Source: Calcarisporiella thermophila CBS 279.70 (taxonomy: Eukaryota; Calcarisporiellomycota). Taken from it: a stretch of DNA of 64,000 nucleotides. Below the pieces are notes generated by a model that searched no databases, was not told where the DNA came from, and saw only the letters and a list, made by a program, of their open reading frames with translations. The position numbers were made by a program, and so were the translations under genes. Within the stretch, counting starts at the first letter, position 1, and every line of letters begins with the position of its first letter. Location: positions 429,341 through 493,340 of the forward strand of contig NW_027192209.1 of NCBI RefSeq assembly GCF_041956535.1. Reading direction: 5' to 3'. Shown piece by piece: positions 1-10,576 of the stretch.

Positions 1-471
1 CCCACTTTTTGATATTGGAAATGACGAACGGGTTAAATACGATCGGATAGAAGAAAAAGATGATAGTAAGTAACACAGCGCCTTTGCAATTTTTTATTTT
101 TTTTTTCATTCTCACCTGTATAAATTATAGGCGATGAAGCACTTGCTAGGTATTTTTCAGGACTGCGTCCATTCGAGCCACCGAATCAATCTCAAAATTT
201 CAAATTTTCTGAGCTATCTCAAGTGCAAGCAGACCAGGCTCAGTATAGCCCCTTTGTGGATATATTGGAGGCCAGTGAACTAGATGATAATTCTACAGCT
301 GTAGTGGAAGAATTTCTATCCGATGGGCTGCAACGACTATCAGTATCTCCCATGCTTCAGAAAATGGAACTTACTAGTGTGCGAAGGAAAAGAAGGTTGA
401 AGATGAACAAGCATAAATACCGGAAATTGCGAAAGCGAACAAGAGCGCTTAGAAAGCGCCTGGGTAAATAA
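1..471 (+). CDS. COX24: mitochondrial small-subunit ribosomal protein mS38 / COX24-like, 5' truncated
   Basis: The 3' end of a gene that begins outside the window. Exon 1..65 is open in frame, a GT-AG intron spans 66..130, and the last exon runs 131..471. The last 36 or so residues are very basic, with a Ser-Val-Arg-Arg-Lys-Arg-Arg-Leu-Lys-Met start, a His-Lys-Tyr-Arg-Lys centre and an Arg-Lys-Arg-Leu-Gly-Lys end. This is the signature of the mS38/AURKAIP1/Cox24 C-terminal domain (DUF1713 family), which sits in the mitoribosomal small subunit and in yeast also affects COX1 mRNA processing. The upstream part is acidic and not conserved, as usual for this family. The next gene converges from the other strand. 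Confidence 0.85.
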
Positions 472-615
472 TATCTATAATGTGTATTAATTCCCTTTTT
501 ATTCCTCTTCCTTTATTTCTCTGCAATGAGCTTTTTTTATGTTCTATTTATGTGTTGGAAAATATATAGAAGAGGGGATGTTTTTTTTGGAATAAAGAGT
601 ATATAAATAAGGTCA

Positions 616-1587
616 TTAATTCATTACAGAACGTGCTGCTTCTATTGCATTTCGCAATTTCGTCTTGTCTTTGGTATAGTGATAATCAAGCTGCTCCTGA
701 GAGTACCGGTATGGGCAGGATTTTCCTCCAACAAAAGTAGCAGCATAATCCCTCATCTCTACCCATTTTACATAATCATGAGTTTGACGCGAGAAGCCTT
801 GGTGAGTGCCTTTCCCATAAGTCCCGTATGTTTTCAGAATGTCATCCAACATCGATTTGAGTTGCTCATCCCCCTGTGGAAATGGATGTGTGAGAGGGGG
901 ATCATTGATATCCTGTAGCGGAGGGCCATCTATATCAATAATAACTTTATATGGGTATTAATGTTCACCTAGAACTGTGCTACACAAACTTTTCAGTCAT
1001 TAACTAATTTACCAACTCCTCTCAGAGCAATCCATGGTCCATAGTCTTGGTGCAAACAAAGAATCTGATTGTAGTAAGCGAGATGTGCTTCATGTGCTAA
1101 TCTTTGAAAAGCCACAAACCGCTCGTCTTTATCATAGGTATATCGCAGCTCATATTTGATATTTTTGGCACCAATAATGTTTTCTACAACTTTCTCAATA
1201 CATCGAGTAGAGTAGGTATCTACTGGATGATTATCGATACAAATGTCTTTAGAGGAGACAAGGTAATTTATGAAGATCGGCCAAAAATGTCGCGTATTTC
1301 CGATAACTAATTCAAATATTTGATATATCAATTCAATACAAAAATATCTCTGTTAATTCTTACCTACAGCTAGGGTCGATTTAGAACGACCAAAAGTAGG
1401 TAAATGGGCGGATACTGTTGGAGGCAAAGATGTATTGTACCTGAAAGAAAAATGTTTAGTAATCGGATCCTAATAAAAGGGGATATGAAATATCTAATTA
1501 CCTTTGAACTGGGAATGCCTTGACAAGGTCAAAGCCCAACGGGTATAGGAGTGCTTGAAATTCCTTAGTAATGGAACGCCAGTTCAT
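616..1587 (-). CDS. MMACHC: cobalamin trafficking protein MMACHC/CblC homologue
   Basis: Four exons read leftward: 1587..1502, 1440..1364, 1306..1013 and 929..616, giving 256 residues (human MMACHC is 282). Introns are 61, 57 and 83 bp, GT-AG, and all phases close. Family landmarks appear in order: a Tyr-Asn-x-Ser-Leu-Pro-Pro stretch in exon 2, a His-Pro-Val-Asp motif, a Trp-Ile-Ala-Leu-Arg-Gly-Val strand at the end of exon 3, and a C-terminal Pro-Tyr-Arg-Tyr-Ser-Gln-Glu-Gln segment. In animals this cytosolic flavin- and glutathione-dependent enzyme removes the upper ligand of imported cobalamins and passes B12 to methionine synthase and methylmalonyl-CoA mutase. The start has no in-frame ATG further upstream that is needed. 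It is divergent from the siderophore synthetase, about 360 bp away. Confidence 0.85.
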
Positions 1588-1948
1588 CAATAAAACTCAG
1601 GAACACTATCCATTGAAACGAATTTGAAAATCTGTGACTACTTATAACAAAAACTACGTGATAATAGAATAGATACTTGGTAGAATATTGAACAGAAAAA
1701 ACTATTTCTCAAGATAGTCTATCATACGTTAGCTAAAAGAGCAACATACGAAGGCTGATTTTATGCGTTCCTTTTCGTTTTTGCTCTTTACTTGAATGGT
1801 GAATGAAACTCTAGGAGTTATTCAAGAATATATCAGCTGTATTTAAATTTAAAAATCGTACTATATTGGAGTGAATTAATAAAAACGTATACGTGTAAAA
1901 ACCAGAGCCGTTAATACTTTTCTCAACTGGCAAATCCCTTTGTTTATT
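1588..1948. promoter_or_regulatory. shared divergent intergenic region of MMACHC and siderophore synthetase
   Basis: This 361-bp AT-rich stretch separates the start codons of the two divergent genes, so it must hold both promoters. I see no ORF and no convincing GATA cluster of the type bound by fungal iron repressors, so co-regulation is only a possibility. Confidence 0.4.
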
Positions 1949-3969
1949 ATGAGCAATTCACATTTTAATAGTGTCGTATCCGAGCTTTCCTTCCCTACTT
2001 CTTCTCCCAAGCCTAGAACTCATTTGGAGCGTGCTCAATTCGCATGCACATCTCGACTCATTACTTGTTTCATTAATGAGGATTTGATCAAAGGCTATTA
2101 TCACACCCTCCCCGATAATGGCCTACGCTCTTGGTGTGTTGTTCCCATAGCTACAAATGGAGATATTTATATTATCAGTTTGAAGAATCCTCCTGTAGGT
2201 AGACGTGGGGTCTACAATTTAGAGATAACCCTGCTAGATCCACAGGACTTGATGTTTCCTTTGTACAATGTGGAAAGTGGAAAGGTAAACCAGAGGCTTT
2301 TATGCTATTAGAGGGCAGTTGGCTCGTGTTTTAAACATTTCTCCTTCTCTTCGAAAGATTGTTCCTGAATATGATCCAGTCAGCACATTTCGAAAACTAT
2401 CAAAAGCTGCTGGAGTAGAACGTAAGATATTCGAAGAGCTAGTACCGGAAATCGAGAGTACGGTTATGTATATGGGTAGTCTATGATAAACTTAGAGAGA
2501 TGAAGCCACATATTCAAAAAAATTTTTTTCATACACTAGAACATACTTTCGCAAACCGAGTTCCGGCCCCAACACTTGCCTCTTCGAGCATCGATTGGGA
2601 ACAGAGTATTATTGAGGGACACCCACACCATCCAACGCATAAAGCTCGTTGTGCTGTTCCACCTATTCCACCCATAGCCCCCGGAAGTTTTGAGTTTAAC
2701 ACGATCAAACTTCGTTTTGTCTCTGTCCCTGCAACTGAAATGAATATAAGAGGCGAGTTTCTCCAGCTTATGTTTCCTTTGCTTGAGTATGCTGGGTTCA
2801 AGAACATTCCTCAAGATAAGGTTATTATACCACTACACCCTTTACAAGTTCCAAACGTGGAAGCTCGCTTCAAGGATCGAGGAATCAATGTCTATCCTCC
2901 GGAATTCACAGTTGAAGCACGTGTGCAGGCATCCCTTCGTACCGTCGTTCTACCCGAAATTTTGCCTGGGTATGCAATTAAGCTAGCTTGTGGTATTAAC
3001 ATAACCTCGGCAATGCGAACTATTACCCCGTACACCGCACATCTCGGACCAGGGATTTCACGAGATATTATCCCTCGTCTTGAGATCGATCCCACGGTAC
3101 TCGCTGTAGAATTAGAGCCGGGAAGTGCCTGGGCACGTCACTCTGATCCCAACTACAGCAAACATCTTAGCTGCGTATTTCGGCAAGAGACGAGCGAGAT
3201 GGACCAGGAGAAGCAGGGTGAAAGAGAGATTATTTGTGCGGCTTTGGTCGAAAGGGACCCAGATGCCAATGGTTCTGAAGAAAGCGTTTTAATTCGAAGA
3301 TGGGGTCTCGATACTCGCGAAAAGGCTATGCAATTCCTTAAGCGCTACGCTAACATTGCATTCCGCGCGTTTCTTCCCCCACTACTTAAAAATGGATTTG
3401 CATTTGAAGCCCATCTACAGAATACGAAGGCATGTTTCGACCGGCAGACTGGCGAGCTAAAAAGCTTCCGAATCCGAGATTTCGGGGGAATTAAATTGCA
3501 TCAAGAAACACTGGAGCTTACGACCGGGAGAAGGGTGGAAGTACTTCCTGGAAGCGTTATTGAAGCGGAAAATGCTAAGGACACCTATAAGCTACTCCAT
3601 CATACCCTAATACAGTGTCATTTACAACAAGTGGTGCGAGCACTACAGCTCCACGCAGATGGCATTGGCTGGCAAATCGTGCGTGAAGAATTTATACAGC
3701 AAGTTCCTAGACAACACCCGCTTTTTAATGCCTGGCTTAACGAGGAGTATGTTTTGGGCAAATGCTTGATTCGAATGAAATTCGATGGTCTTTCTCGAGA
3801 TGTGTGTATATTAGTATTTTATTCTAGTTATCTATTTGCGCTTTTAACACTTTATTTCTACCAGTATATCTACAGGTTGATACCTAACATTTTGCTATAT
3901 CGACCTCCTACGGACGATCATATCAATACTAATCAAGACATTGCCTATGTGGCTGCTGAATCGAACTAG
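1949..3969 (+). CDS. NRPS-independent siderophore synthetase, IucA/IucC family (rhizoferrin-synthetase-like)
   Basis: Proposed exons are 1949..2284, 2319..2467, 2496..3803 and 3876..3969, for about 628 residues, near the usual IucA/IucC length of about 600. Family motifs are visible: Glu-Gly-His-Pro-His-His-Pro-Thr-His-Lys-Ala-Arg (2616 on), a Leu-His-Pro-Leu-Gln segment, an Ile-Thr-Ser-Ala-Met-Arg segment, Phe-Glu-Ala-His-Leu-Gln-Asn (near 3400), and Arg-Asp-Phe-Gly-Gly (near 3475). These enzymes use ATP to condense citrate with an amine or alcohol; in Rhizopus a member makes rhizoferrin. The substrate here is inferred, not shown. Two oddities: introns 1 and 2 are only 34 and 28 bp, and intron 3 (72 bp) stays open in frame, so a naive ORF reads through it into a hydrophobic stretch. 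Without the two tiny introns the N-terminus would carry two frameshifts. Confidence 0.82.
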
Positions 3970-4100
3970 ACTTCTGCAGTACAATTTAGAATATGTAAAA
4001 TATATATGGAAATAATCTAGAAAATAAAATCGAGTTAAAAAAAGAGCCTATAAACTTGTAATTTTATCAAGAGATAAAGTTGAAATACAATTTCACAACG

Positions 4101-5022
4101 ATGGGGAACACTCAACCAAAAGGACAGAGGATCACTGTGCAAGATAAGGCTATATTAGATCTGAAGATCCAGCGCGATAAACTTCATCAATACCAGAAGA
4201 GGGTAATTTGAAGCGCTTAAATTTTGACCAATGTTAAGCACTAGTAACCTTTTCCTCTTTAATTTAGATCCTACTCATCATAGATCGCGAGGTTGAAATT
4301 GCTAAGGTAGCCATCGTAAAGGGAGACAAACGTAGAGCTCTTCTTGCTCTTAAAAAGAAGAGATATCAAGAAAAACTTTTGGAAAAATCAGATGCCCATC
4401 TTATTAATCTTGAGAATCTGGTATTTTATACATTAATTCTATTTTCAAACTATTTACTAAGCTCTTTACTATAGACAAATTCTATTGAATTTGCACTGGT
4501 TGAGAAGGAAATTCTTTCAGGTCTCAAGCAAGGCAACCAGGTACTTAAGGAATTGCAGAAAGAGATGTCCGTTGAGAGTGTGGAGAAATTGATGGAGGAG
4601 ACAGCGGATGCAATAGCATACCAGAATGTAAGTGAAAAATCAGTACTAATACTAGCTATTAGAAATGGTATCTTACACTGTCAATATAATATAGGAAATT
4701 GATGAGTTACTGAGCTCCCAGATAAGCGCCCAAGATGAAGAAGATATTTTGGAACAGTTAGCACAAATTGAACTAGAGCAGAGAATAGGAAATGAGCTCC
4801 CAGAAGTGCCTACAACTGAGCCGATCAAGGATAAGGGTGAATTTTTTTCCTCAGAGTTCTGCATCTGTATATTTTGAAGTTTAATATCCTGTGCTATTTG
4901 TAGATGAAGTCCTTTCCGAAGAGGAAGAAAAGGAGAGCAAAGAGGAAAAGGTAGCATCTCGCAAAAACAAGCAGAAAGCCCAATCAAGTAGACAGCTTGA
5001 GCCCGCACTGCTAGCAGCTTAA
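4101..5022 (+). CDS. VPS20: ESCRT-III subunit Vps20 / CHMP6
   Basis: Five exons (4101..4202, 4268..4420, 4475..4627, 4695..4836, 4904..5022) encode 222 residues; CHMP6 is about 200. The protein starts Met-Gly, which fits N-myristoylation as in Vps20. The basic, helical core has the Ile-Leu-Asp-Leu-Lys-x-Gln-Arg-Asp-Lys-Leu motif followed by Tyr-Gln-Lys-Arg, and a Lys/Arg-rich stretch ending Lys-Lys-Lys-Arg-Tyr-Gln-Glu-Lys. The second half is acidic, with an Ile-Asp-Glu-Leu-Leu-Ser region like the autoinhibitory C-terminal helices of Snf7-family proteins. Vps20 links ESCRT-II to Snf7 polymer assembly on endosomes. Introns are 54-67 bp. The extreme C-terminus is Lys/Glu-rich and low complexity. 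Confidence 0.9.
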
Positions 5023-5673
5023 GTTACTGGTGCAAATTTGTATTATATAATAAATATCACGCTACATTTTGATCAGCATCTCCTCCATTGCATTTACTAT
5101 AAAAAACTATGCTCGATCTATTCCCTCAAACCTAGCTTTACAAGACATGACCGTAAGCGATTTAAACAAAAATGGCACTTTTAATCACAGGTAGATTATA
5201 GAAAATAGTTATCGTAAACCTTACTACTTTTGGCTATTACCCCTATATTTGTTGATAGCATAACTTACACTCGCTACATTATTCGTCCACTGTCGACTGC
5301 AAACCCCTTCTATCGACTTCGTTGAGTTAATTTTCTAAGGATGTGTTGAGATAGACGAGGTGTGCAATATTAAAAAAAAAAATTGATCGAGTCAATATAC
5401 GAGCCAATAATTACATTATTCGAGCTTGATAAACCTTTCTTGAAGTATATTATGTAGCTTATAAATAGCTCTTAATCTCAATGAATTTTTTCTCAAGATC
5501 TAAGTGAAAGATTAGAACGAGTCATCAATAAGTGCATGCATTTCGTGAACTACAAATATATCTTCACCTAAATTTTTATTTTCTTTTTTTTTATAACATG
5601 ATTGGGAGCTTATATGTATTATTCAAAATGTTGAATATACGCTACTTTGCATAGTTTTTTTTAGCCCAAGTAT
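5023..5673. other. intergenic, no gene seen
   Basis: AT-rich stretch between the convergent VPS20 and secreted-protein genes. I find no credible ORF, RNA gene or repeat in it. Confidence 0.6.
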
Positions 5674-6315
5674 TTACCAACCCCAACTACCGCAGCCATA
5701 AGGGACTCCGTACCCGATACTTCTAACGCCACAAGGCGAGATTCCGCCAATCCTTCCAAGACCATAAGGCAAGATCCCCTGTCCAATTCCAGCTAAACCA
5801 TATGCCGAGACACCAAATCCAATCCCTCCCATGCCGCCATATGGTATACCGTGGCTAATTCCCCCGCATCGCTTCACAACGGTGTTCGTATTAGCAACGT
5901 TGTACACATTGGCGTGGTTCTCTGCATTGGTGCATTCGTTAGCTTTGACATTAGCAGCAAGGTTCGCACGATGCTTGCAGCAGCTATCCAAGTCGGCACC
6001 ATTGGCATAATACGCGTTGTTGTAAACCCTAGGATAGCAGCCATATCCTCCACATCCGCCATATCCTCCACATCCGCCATATCCTCCACATCCGCCATAT
6101 CCTCCACATCCCCCATACACATCATATCCACATGGGTAAGACACGCCATAGGCACATGGGTAGCTCAAACCGTAAACAGATGGATTGCCGATACCATACG
6201 CGCCGCAACGTTTGTCGACAAGATTTTCTTCGTCAGTGAGAGGAGTAGCGAAAGAGGGGCAGACGACGGCAAGTAGAGCAAGAGGGAGAAGTACAAGGGA
6301 AGAGTTCTTGAGCAT
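5674..6315 (-). CDS. secreted Gly/Cys-rich protein with Kex2-type sites (family member 1)
   Basis: A single exon of 213 residues when started at the ATG that gives a signal peptide (hydrophobic Leu/Val/Ala run, cleavage near Phe-Ala). An in-frame upstream start adds a basic leader that looks like 5' UTR. After a short acidic pro-segment comes Asp-Lys-Arg, then Gly/Tyr/Cys-rich sequence with four Gly-Tyr-Gly-Gly-Cys-Gly repeats. The conserved core follows: Asn-Ala-Tyr-Tyr-Ala-Asn, then Ala-Asn-Leu-Ala-Ala-Asn-Val-Lys-Ala-Asn-Glu, then Asn-Thr-Val-Val-Lys-Arg. A Gly/Ile/Tyr-rich tail closes it. The same core occurs at 58606..59211 and 63036..63553. Unlike those, this member has many Cys. Lys-Arg sites suggest processing by a Kex2 protease in the Golgi. 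I do not recognise a named family; a surface-active or repellent-like role is only a guess. Confidence 0.75.
   Translation of the reverse strand: MLKNSSLVLLPLALLAVVCPSFATPLTDEENLVDKRCGAYGIGNPSVYGLSYPCAYGVSYPCGYDVYGGCGGYGGCGGYGGCGGYGGCGGYGCYPRVYNNAYYANGADLDSCCKHRANLAANVKANECTNAENHANVYNVANTNTVVKRCGGISHGIPYGGMGGIGFGVSAYGLAGIGQGILPYGLGRIGGISPCGVRSIGYGVPYGCGSWGW
6042..6113 (-). repeat. four 18-bp tandem repeats coding Gly-Tyr-Gly-Gly-Cys-Gly
   Basis: Four near-identical 18-bp units lie end to end inside the secreted protein gene; the last differs by one base. The period is a multiple of three, so copy number can change without a frameshift. Confidence 0.9.
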
Positions 6316-6398
6316 TTTGTCCGAGTTTGTCTTTGATTGCTTTGCTTGTTTTTTGTTTGAAGTGTTCTGAATATGTGAATTATTTTGCAAAATCCGGT

Positions 6399-6405
6399 CT
6401 TTATA
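6399..6405 (-). promoter_or_regulatory. TATA box of secreted family member 1
   Basis: TATAAAG on the minus strand about 85 bp upstream of the ATG at 6315. Equivalent boxes lie at similar distance upstream of both paralogues. Confidence 0.5.
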
Positions 6406-7202
6406 TTCTTTCCAACTCGGCACCTCCGTCATTAGTTTTATGCACTTTCAACTTGATAATATCTCTTAAACAAGAGAATTCTTATTATACTAATTGATAT
6501 CAAATGTTATTACCACATATTTGATGAACTCCCCGTCTAGGTCAAATTTAGGTAAGTAAACAGACTCTTGGAAGCTAGTTTGATATTTCAAAGTATGCAC
6601 CCTTCGCTGAATGAATTTGTGTTGAGTATAGAACTATACCATTCGTACTATCGTGTATGATGACTTTAAACCGCGCAGTTTGTTTCAGTGAGTATTAGAA
6701 TGCCTTATTCCTCTAAGAGAAATATCAAATAATTCTATATGATTAATCAAGTAAATATAGGAGAAATTGAGATATTCTGAAGCATCTCTGACTTTGGTAA
6801 GTTAAAGCGAACAATACTAAGATAGTAGAGAAGGGCAGAAAACTTTGAAGAAGCCGAATAGTTTAGCAGTATAAAAAAAATCCTTGAATATATAAAATAT
6901 TGTACATATCAATATCGGCATTATAGTTCTATAAGGCTTGGTATACACAAATTATATTTCGCATATTGTCAAAGGACTTGGCCATTTTGGTTCCGAGTTT
7001 TTTCCCCCCCCAACTTCTATTCAATCCATTCAATTTGCCGCAAGGTGACGTTACCCAAGTAGCCTTTCCTCAACCCAGCAAAAAAAACGCGTTGAATCTC
7101 CCTTTATTAGCAGACTTACCAAGTTTTCTCTTTGTTAGCAAGTTCATCTCAGCCTTTTACTTATCATTTACATTATCATTATTTTTAGCTGCCAAAGCCA
7201 AC
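6406..7202. other. intergenic, divergent promoters, no gene seen
   Basis: AT-rich region between the divergent secreted-protein gene and GDI. A short ORF just upstream of the GDI start is 5' leader, not a supported gene. Confidence 0.5.
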
Positions 7203-9045
7203 ATGGTATTAAATTGAATCATCTCTCAGTTTTATTTATATGAGTCTAGATTTTAATGCAGTTACACTTCTCATAATTCATAGGATGAAGAATATGATGT
7301 CATTGTCTTGGGCACTGGCCTAACTGAATGCATTCTCTCTGGCCTTCTTTCTGTCGAAGGCAAGAAAGTGTTGCATTTGGACCGTAATGACTACTATGGA
7401 GGTGAGAGTGCTAGCTTGAACCTGACTCAAGTGAGTACTCGAGTGAAATTTGCATATATAATGAAAAGGCGGATAATAAATTAACATCATCTCATTCCTG
7501 ATTAGTTTTATCGTAAATTCCGTGATGGTCAACAACAGCCGGCTGAATTTGGGCGTGACCGCGATTGGAATATTGATCTCATCCCCAAGTTCATGATGGC
7601 TGTAATTAGATTTTCGTATATATCGCTTAAAGGAGGACTTATTCAGCCCTCTTTTTATATTAGAACGGTGAATTGGTTAAAGTCCTTGTTCACACGGATG
7701 TAACTCGCTATTTGGAATTCAAGCAAATTGCAGGTTCTTATGTCTATCGAGATGGTCGCATCTCCAAGGTTCCTGCCACAGAAATGGAGGCCGTTCGCTC
7801 TCCCCTCATGGGATTATTCGAGAAGCGTCGCGCCAAGAAGTTTTTCGAGTTCATTCAGAACTGGCGCGATGAAGATCCGGCCACTCACAATGGTATTTAA
7901 ATATATTCTAACATAAAAATTTGCATAGTCAATATTAATTCTCGTAATAGGGGTTAACCTCGACACTTTGCCAATGTCTGAACTTTACAAGAAATTTGGA
8001 CTTGAGCCTGGTACCCAAGACTTCATTGGCCATTCGCTAGCACTCCACTTCAATGATGAATACTTGAACCGTCCTGCTCGTGAAACTTACGATCGGATTA
8101 TGCTCTATATGTCATCCATGGCCCGTTACGGAAAAAGTCCATATATTTATCCTCTATATGGACTGGGCGAATTGCCACAAGGATTTGCACGGTAAATGTA
8201 TTCCAGTAATTTTTGAGCTTTAAAGAATTACAATTTTTCTCCTTATTTTTTAGTTTGAGTGCTATTTACGGAGGCACATATATGTTGGACAAGAAGGTTG
8301 ATGAAATCGTGTTTGATGAATCTGGAAAGGTTTGCGGTGTGCGCGCCGGGGACGAGGTAAGTTCTTATGCTATAGTAGGCTGTCGATTTGTTTGACCGGA
8401 TTTGTTTCCATCGTTATAGACCGCCAAGTGCAAAGCCGTCATTTGTGATCCTTCTTATGCCCCGAATAAGGCGCGAAAAGTCGACTCAGTGGTGCGGGCT
8501 ATTTGCATCCTTAAGCATCCTATCCCTAACACGGATAATGCTGACTCCGTGCAATTGATCATCCCCCAGAATCAAGTCGGTCGCAAGCATGGTGAGAACT
8601 GGTTATCTCATATCATGACAATCATATCTTGCTCAATTCCATGTTATTTCTAGACATTTACATTGCATGTGTATCGGCTGCCCACAATGTTTGCGCTAAA
8701 GACTATTATTTGGCGATTGTGTCGACCATCATTGAGACGGACAATCCGGAAAAGGAGATTCAGCCTGGATTGAATCTGCTTGGCCCGATTGTTGAACAGT
8801 GAGTCAACCTCCTTCATTACCAGTATTAAGGGTCGTTATGCTTACATGCACTTGGTAGATTTATTTCGGTTTCCCCTATTGAAGAGCCTATTGCAGACGG
8901 CACGCAAGACCAACTCTTCATCTCGCGAAGCTACGACGCAACTTCGCATTTTGAAAGCGTGTGCGACGACGTCAAGGATGTTTACCGTCGTTTGACAGGC
9001 AAGGAGTTGGTGTTGAAGCAGCGCCCAAATGAGGCCGAGGCATAA
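7203..9045 (+). CDS. GDI1: Rab GDP-dissociation inhibitor
   Basis: Nine exons encode 440 residues, the usual GDI length. The first exon is just the ATG (7203..7205); the second starts at 7284 with [16 protein letters not shown], the family's N-terminal dinucleotide-fold motif. Further on are Asp-Tyr-Tyr-Gly-Gly-Glu, Trp-Asn-Ile-Asp-Leu-Ile-Pro-Lys-Phe, the Met-Gly-Leu-Phe-Glu-Lys-Arg-Arg mobile-effector region and [12 protein letters not shown]. GDI extracts prenylated, GDP-bound Rab proteins from membranes and recycles them through the cytosol. Other exons: 7284..7430, 7506..7601, 7664..7892, 7951..8191, 8254..8356, 8420..8591, 8654..8798, 8859..9045. It fits the trafficking theme with ARF1, TRS85 and VPS20. 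Confidence 0.95.
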
Positions 9046-9326
9046 ATAGTTAGCAATCTTCCACATTTCTCTTTTTTTTTTCACTTTTTTTCTTATATTT
9101 TTTTGATACAGTATAAAGATCTGAAATAAATATTTCGAATAAAGTTTTAATTTTTTTTTTAAATTCAGCACTCTTCGATTTTTTTTTTGTAACCCGAGCG
9201 TTAGACCCATTAGGTCAAAGGGTAAAGAGGGTGATTTGAATAACATAGGTAAGTGAAAATCCAGAAAAACCACTAATAAATGTTTACCATTAGGATGTGA
9301 TTGCTTTCTTCATCATATTTTTAAAA

Positions 9327-10084
9327 ATGATTCGATGTTTACTCACATTACTTCTCTTAGCGCCTGCATTTGCGCAAAACCAAACCTCCTCAGATGCCCC
9401 TTCTAATACCCCGATTAACATCCAAAACACTACGCTCCCTTTCTTGCTCGAAGGCGGGGCCAATGCTTCCGTTTCACTCTCTTTCAACGAAAATAAGACT
9501 TCCATAAGTCTATTCCTCCAGCCTTCTGCCAACGACACTCTCGAGCCTCGGTGTATGACTTTATTTTTCAACGCTCCACGTCTTGCAGATGAAGCAACTA
9601 AAGGCAAAACGACGGACAATAAAGAGGCGAATACAAGAGCATGCAATTTTAAGGGATGGGATGCAGATTGTGCCGATCATATTAGAATCAATGGCTGTGC
9701 TCCGGGGGGCCTTGTTTACACGTTGCCACCGACATGCGAGCAACGAGACATGATTGCAAGTACGTATATATTGAGACACTTAATATGTTAGGGAGAGACT
9801 AAAAAGATGACATGTTTTATTCATTAGTTCCGATTAATATAACGGGCGTGGTGGGTAAAAACAACCCTGCTCAACCCATCTTCACAAGCACAACGTCTCT
9901 AGGGATGCGCATGCTTTCTAACTCGTCAGTTGCGATAGCATGGACTCGCGGTTCTGGAAATATGCAGACATCTACAACACTCACATGCAACAATGTCATC
10001 GCAAATGCTTCGATTAAATCATCGACCTTAGCTATGGGATGGATATTGATTCTGGTCGTAGCAAGTTCAGCTATACTTCTCTAG
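9327..10084 (+). CDS. secreted, probably GPI-anchored cell-surface protein, unknown family
   Basis: Two exons (9327..9759 and 9828..10084, 68-bp intron) encode 229 residues. The start chosen gives a clean signal peptide (Leu-rich, Ala-Phe-Ala cleavage); a GTG-started extension is not needed. The mature part has several Asn-x-Ser/Thr sites (Asn-Gln-Thr, Asn-Thr-Thr, Asn-Ala-Ser, Asn-Lys-Thr, Asn-Ile-Thr), a cluster of six Cys across the splice junction region, and ends in a hydrophobic C-terminal tail after a Ser/Asn stretch, the layout of a GPI-attachment signal. I do not recognise the domain; the beta-rich, Thr-rich central part would fit a DOMON-like or other small surface fold, which is not established. 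Confidence 0.7.
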
Positions 10085-10576
10085 AAAAGCTATATATATA
10101 GTTAGATATCATTATATTGTACTTTTTAGCGACTTCGTTTTGTCAATCCTCTATCCTTTCTATTATTAGAGAGGGAAAGAAAAAAATATAGACCTTCAAT
10201 GCAAAATTTGGTTATTGATATCGACACAGCTTGAGATTAAATCATCCTCTTGATAGTTTCTTTCAAATTATCGTTGCAGTTTTTCACGAGATGATCCTGG
10301 TTTGATGGGTATAGCCCCGATTGTTCACAAGCATTAGTAAGCTCTCTAGTAATTAGTTTTGATATCTCATTTTTCAGTAGGGGAAACCAATAAGACCAAT
10401 GATGTTATTTTGACAGAAATGATCAGACAGAAGAGAGCAAAGCATAAATGAAAACGCTTTCAAACAGAATGATTTTTATTAGTATGAAGGCTGTGAGCAG
10501 ATTTACTACTGGAGCCCGCGTGCTCTTTTTCAAACATTGGAAGAGCCACGAATTTTTTTGGCGGGGGGTCAGGAGT
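10085..10576. other. intergenic with one weak minus-strand open stretch
   Basis: Lies between convergent genes. The minus strand holds an open stretch ending in a stop at 10237..10239 that reads like a coherent acidic/basic helical peptide with two Cys, but it has no in-frame ATG or clear splice acceptor, so I do not call it a gene. Confidence 0.3.

Noticed and set aside
10237-10407. Minus-strand open stretch that looks peptide-like
   Set aside because: No start codon in frame and no good splice acceptor; left as a note under the intergenic entry.
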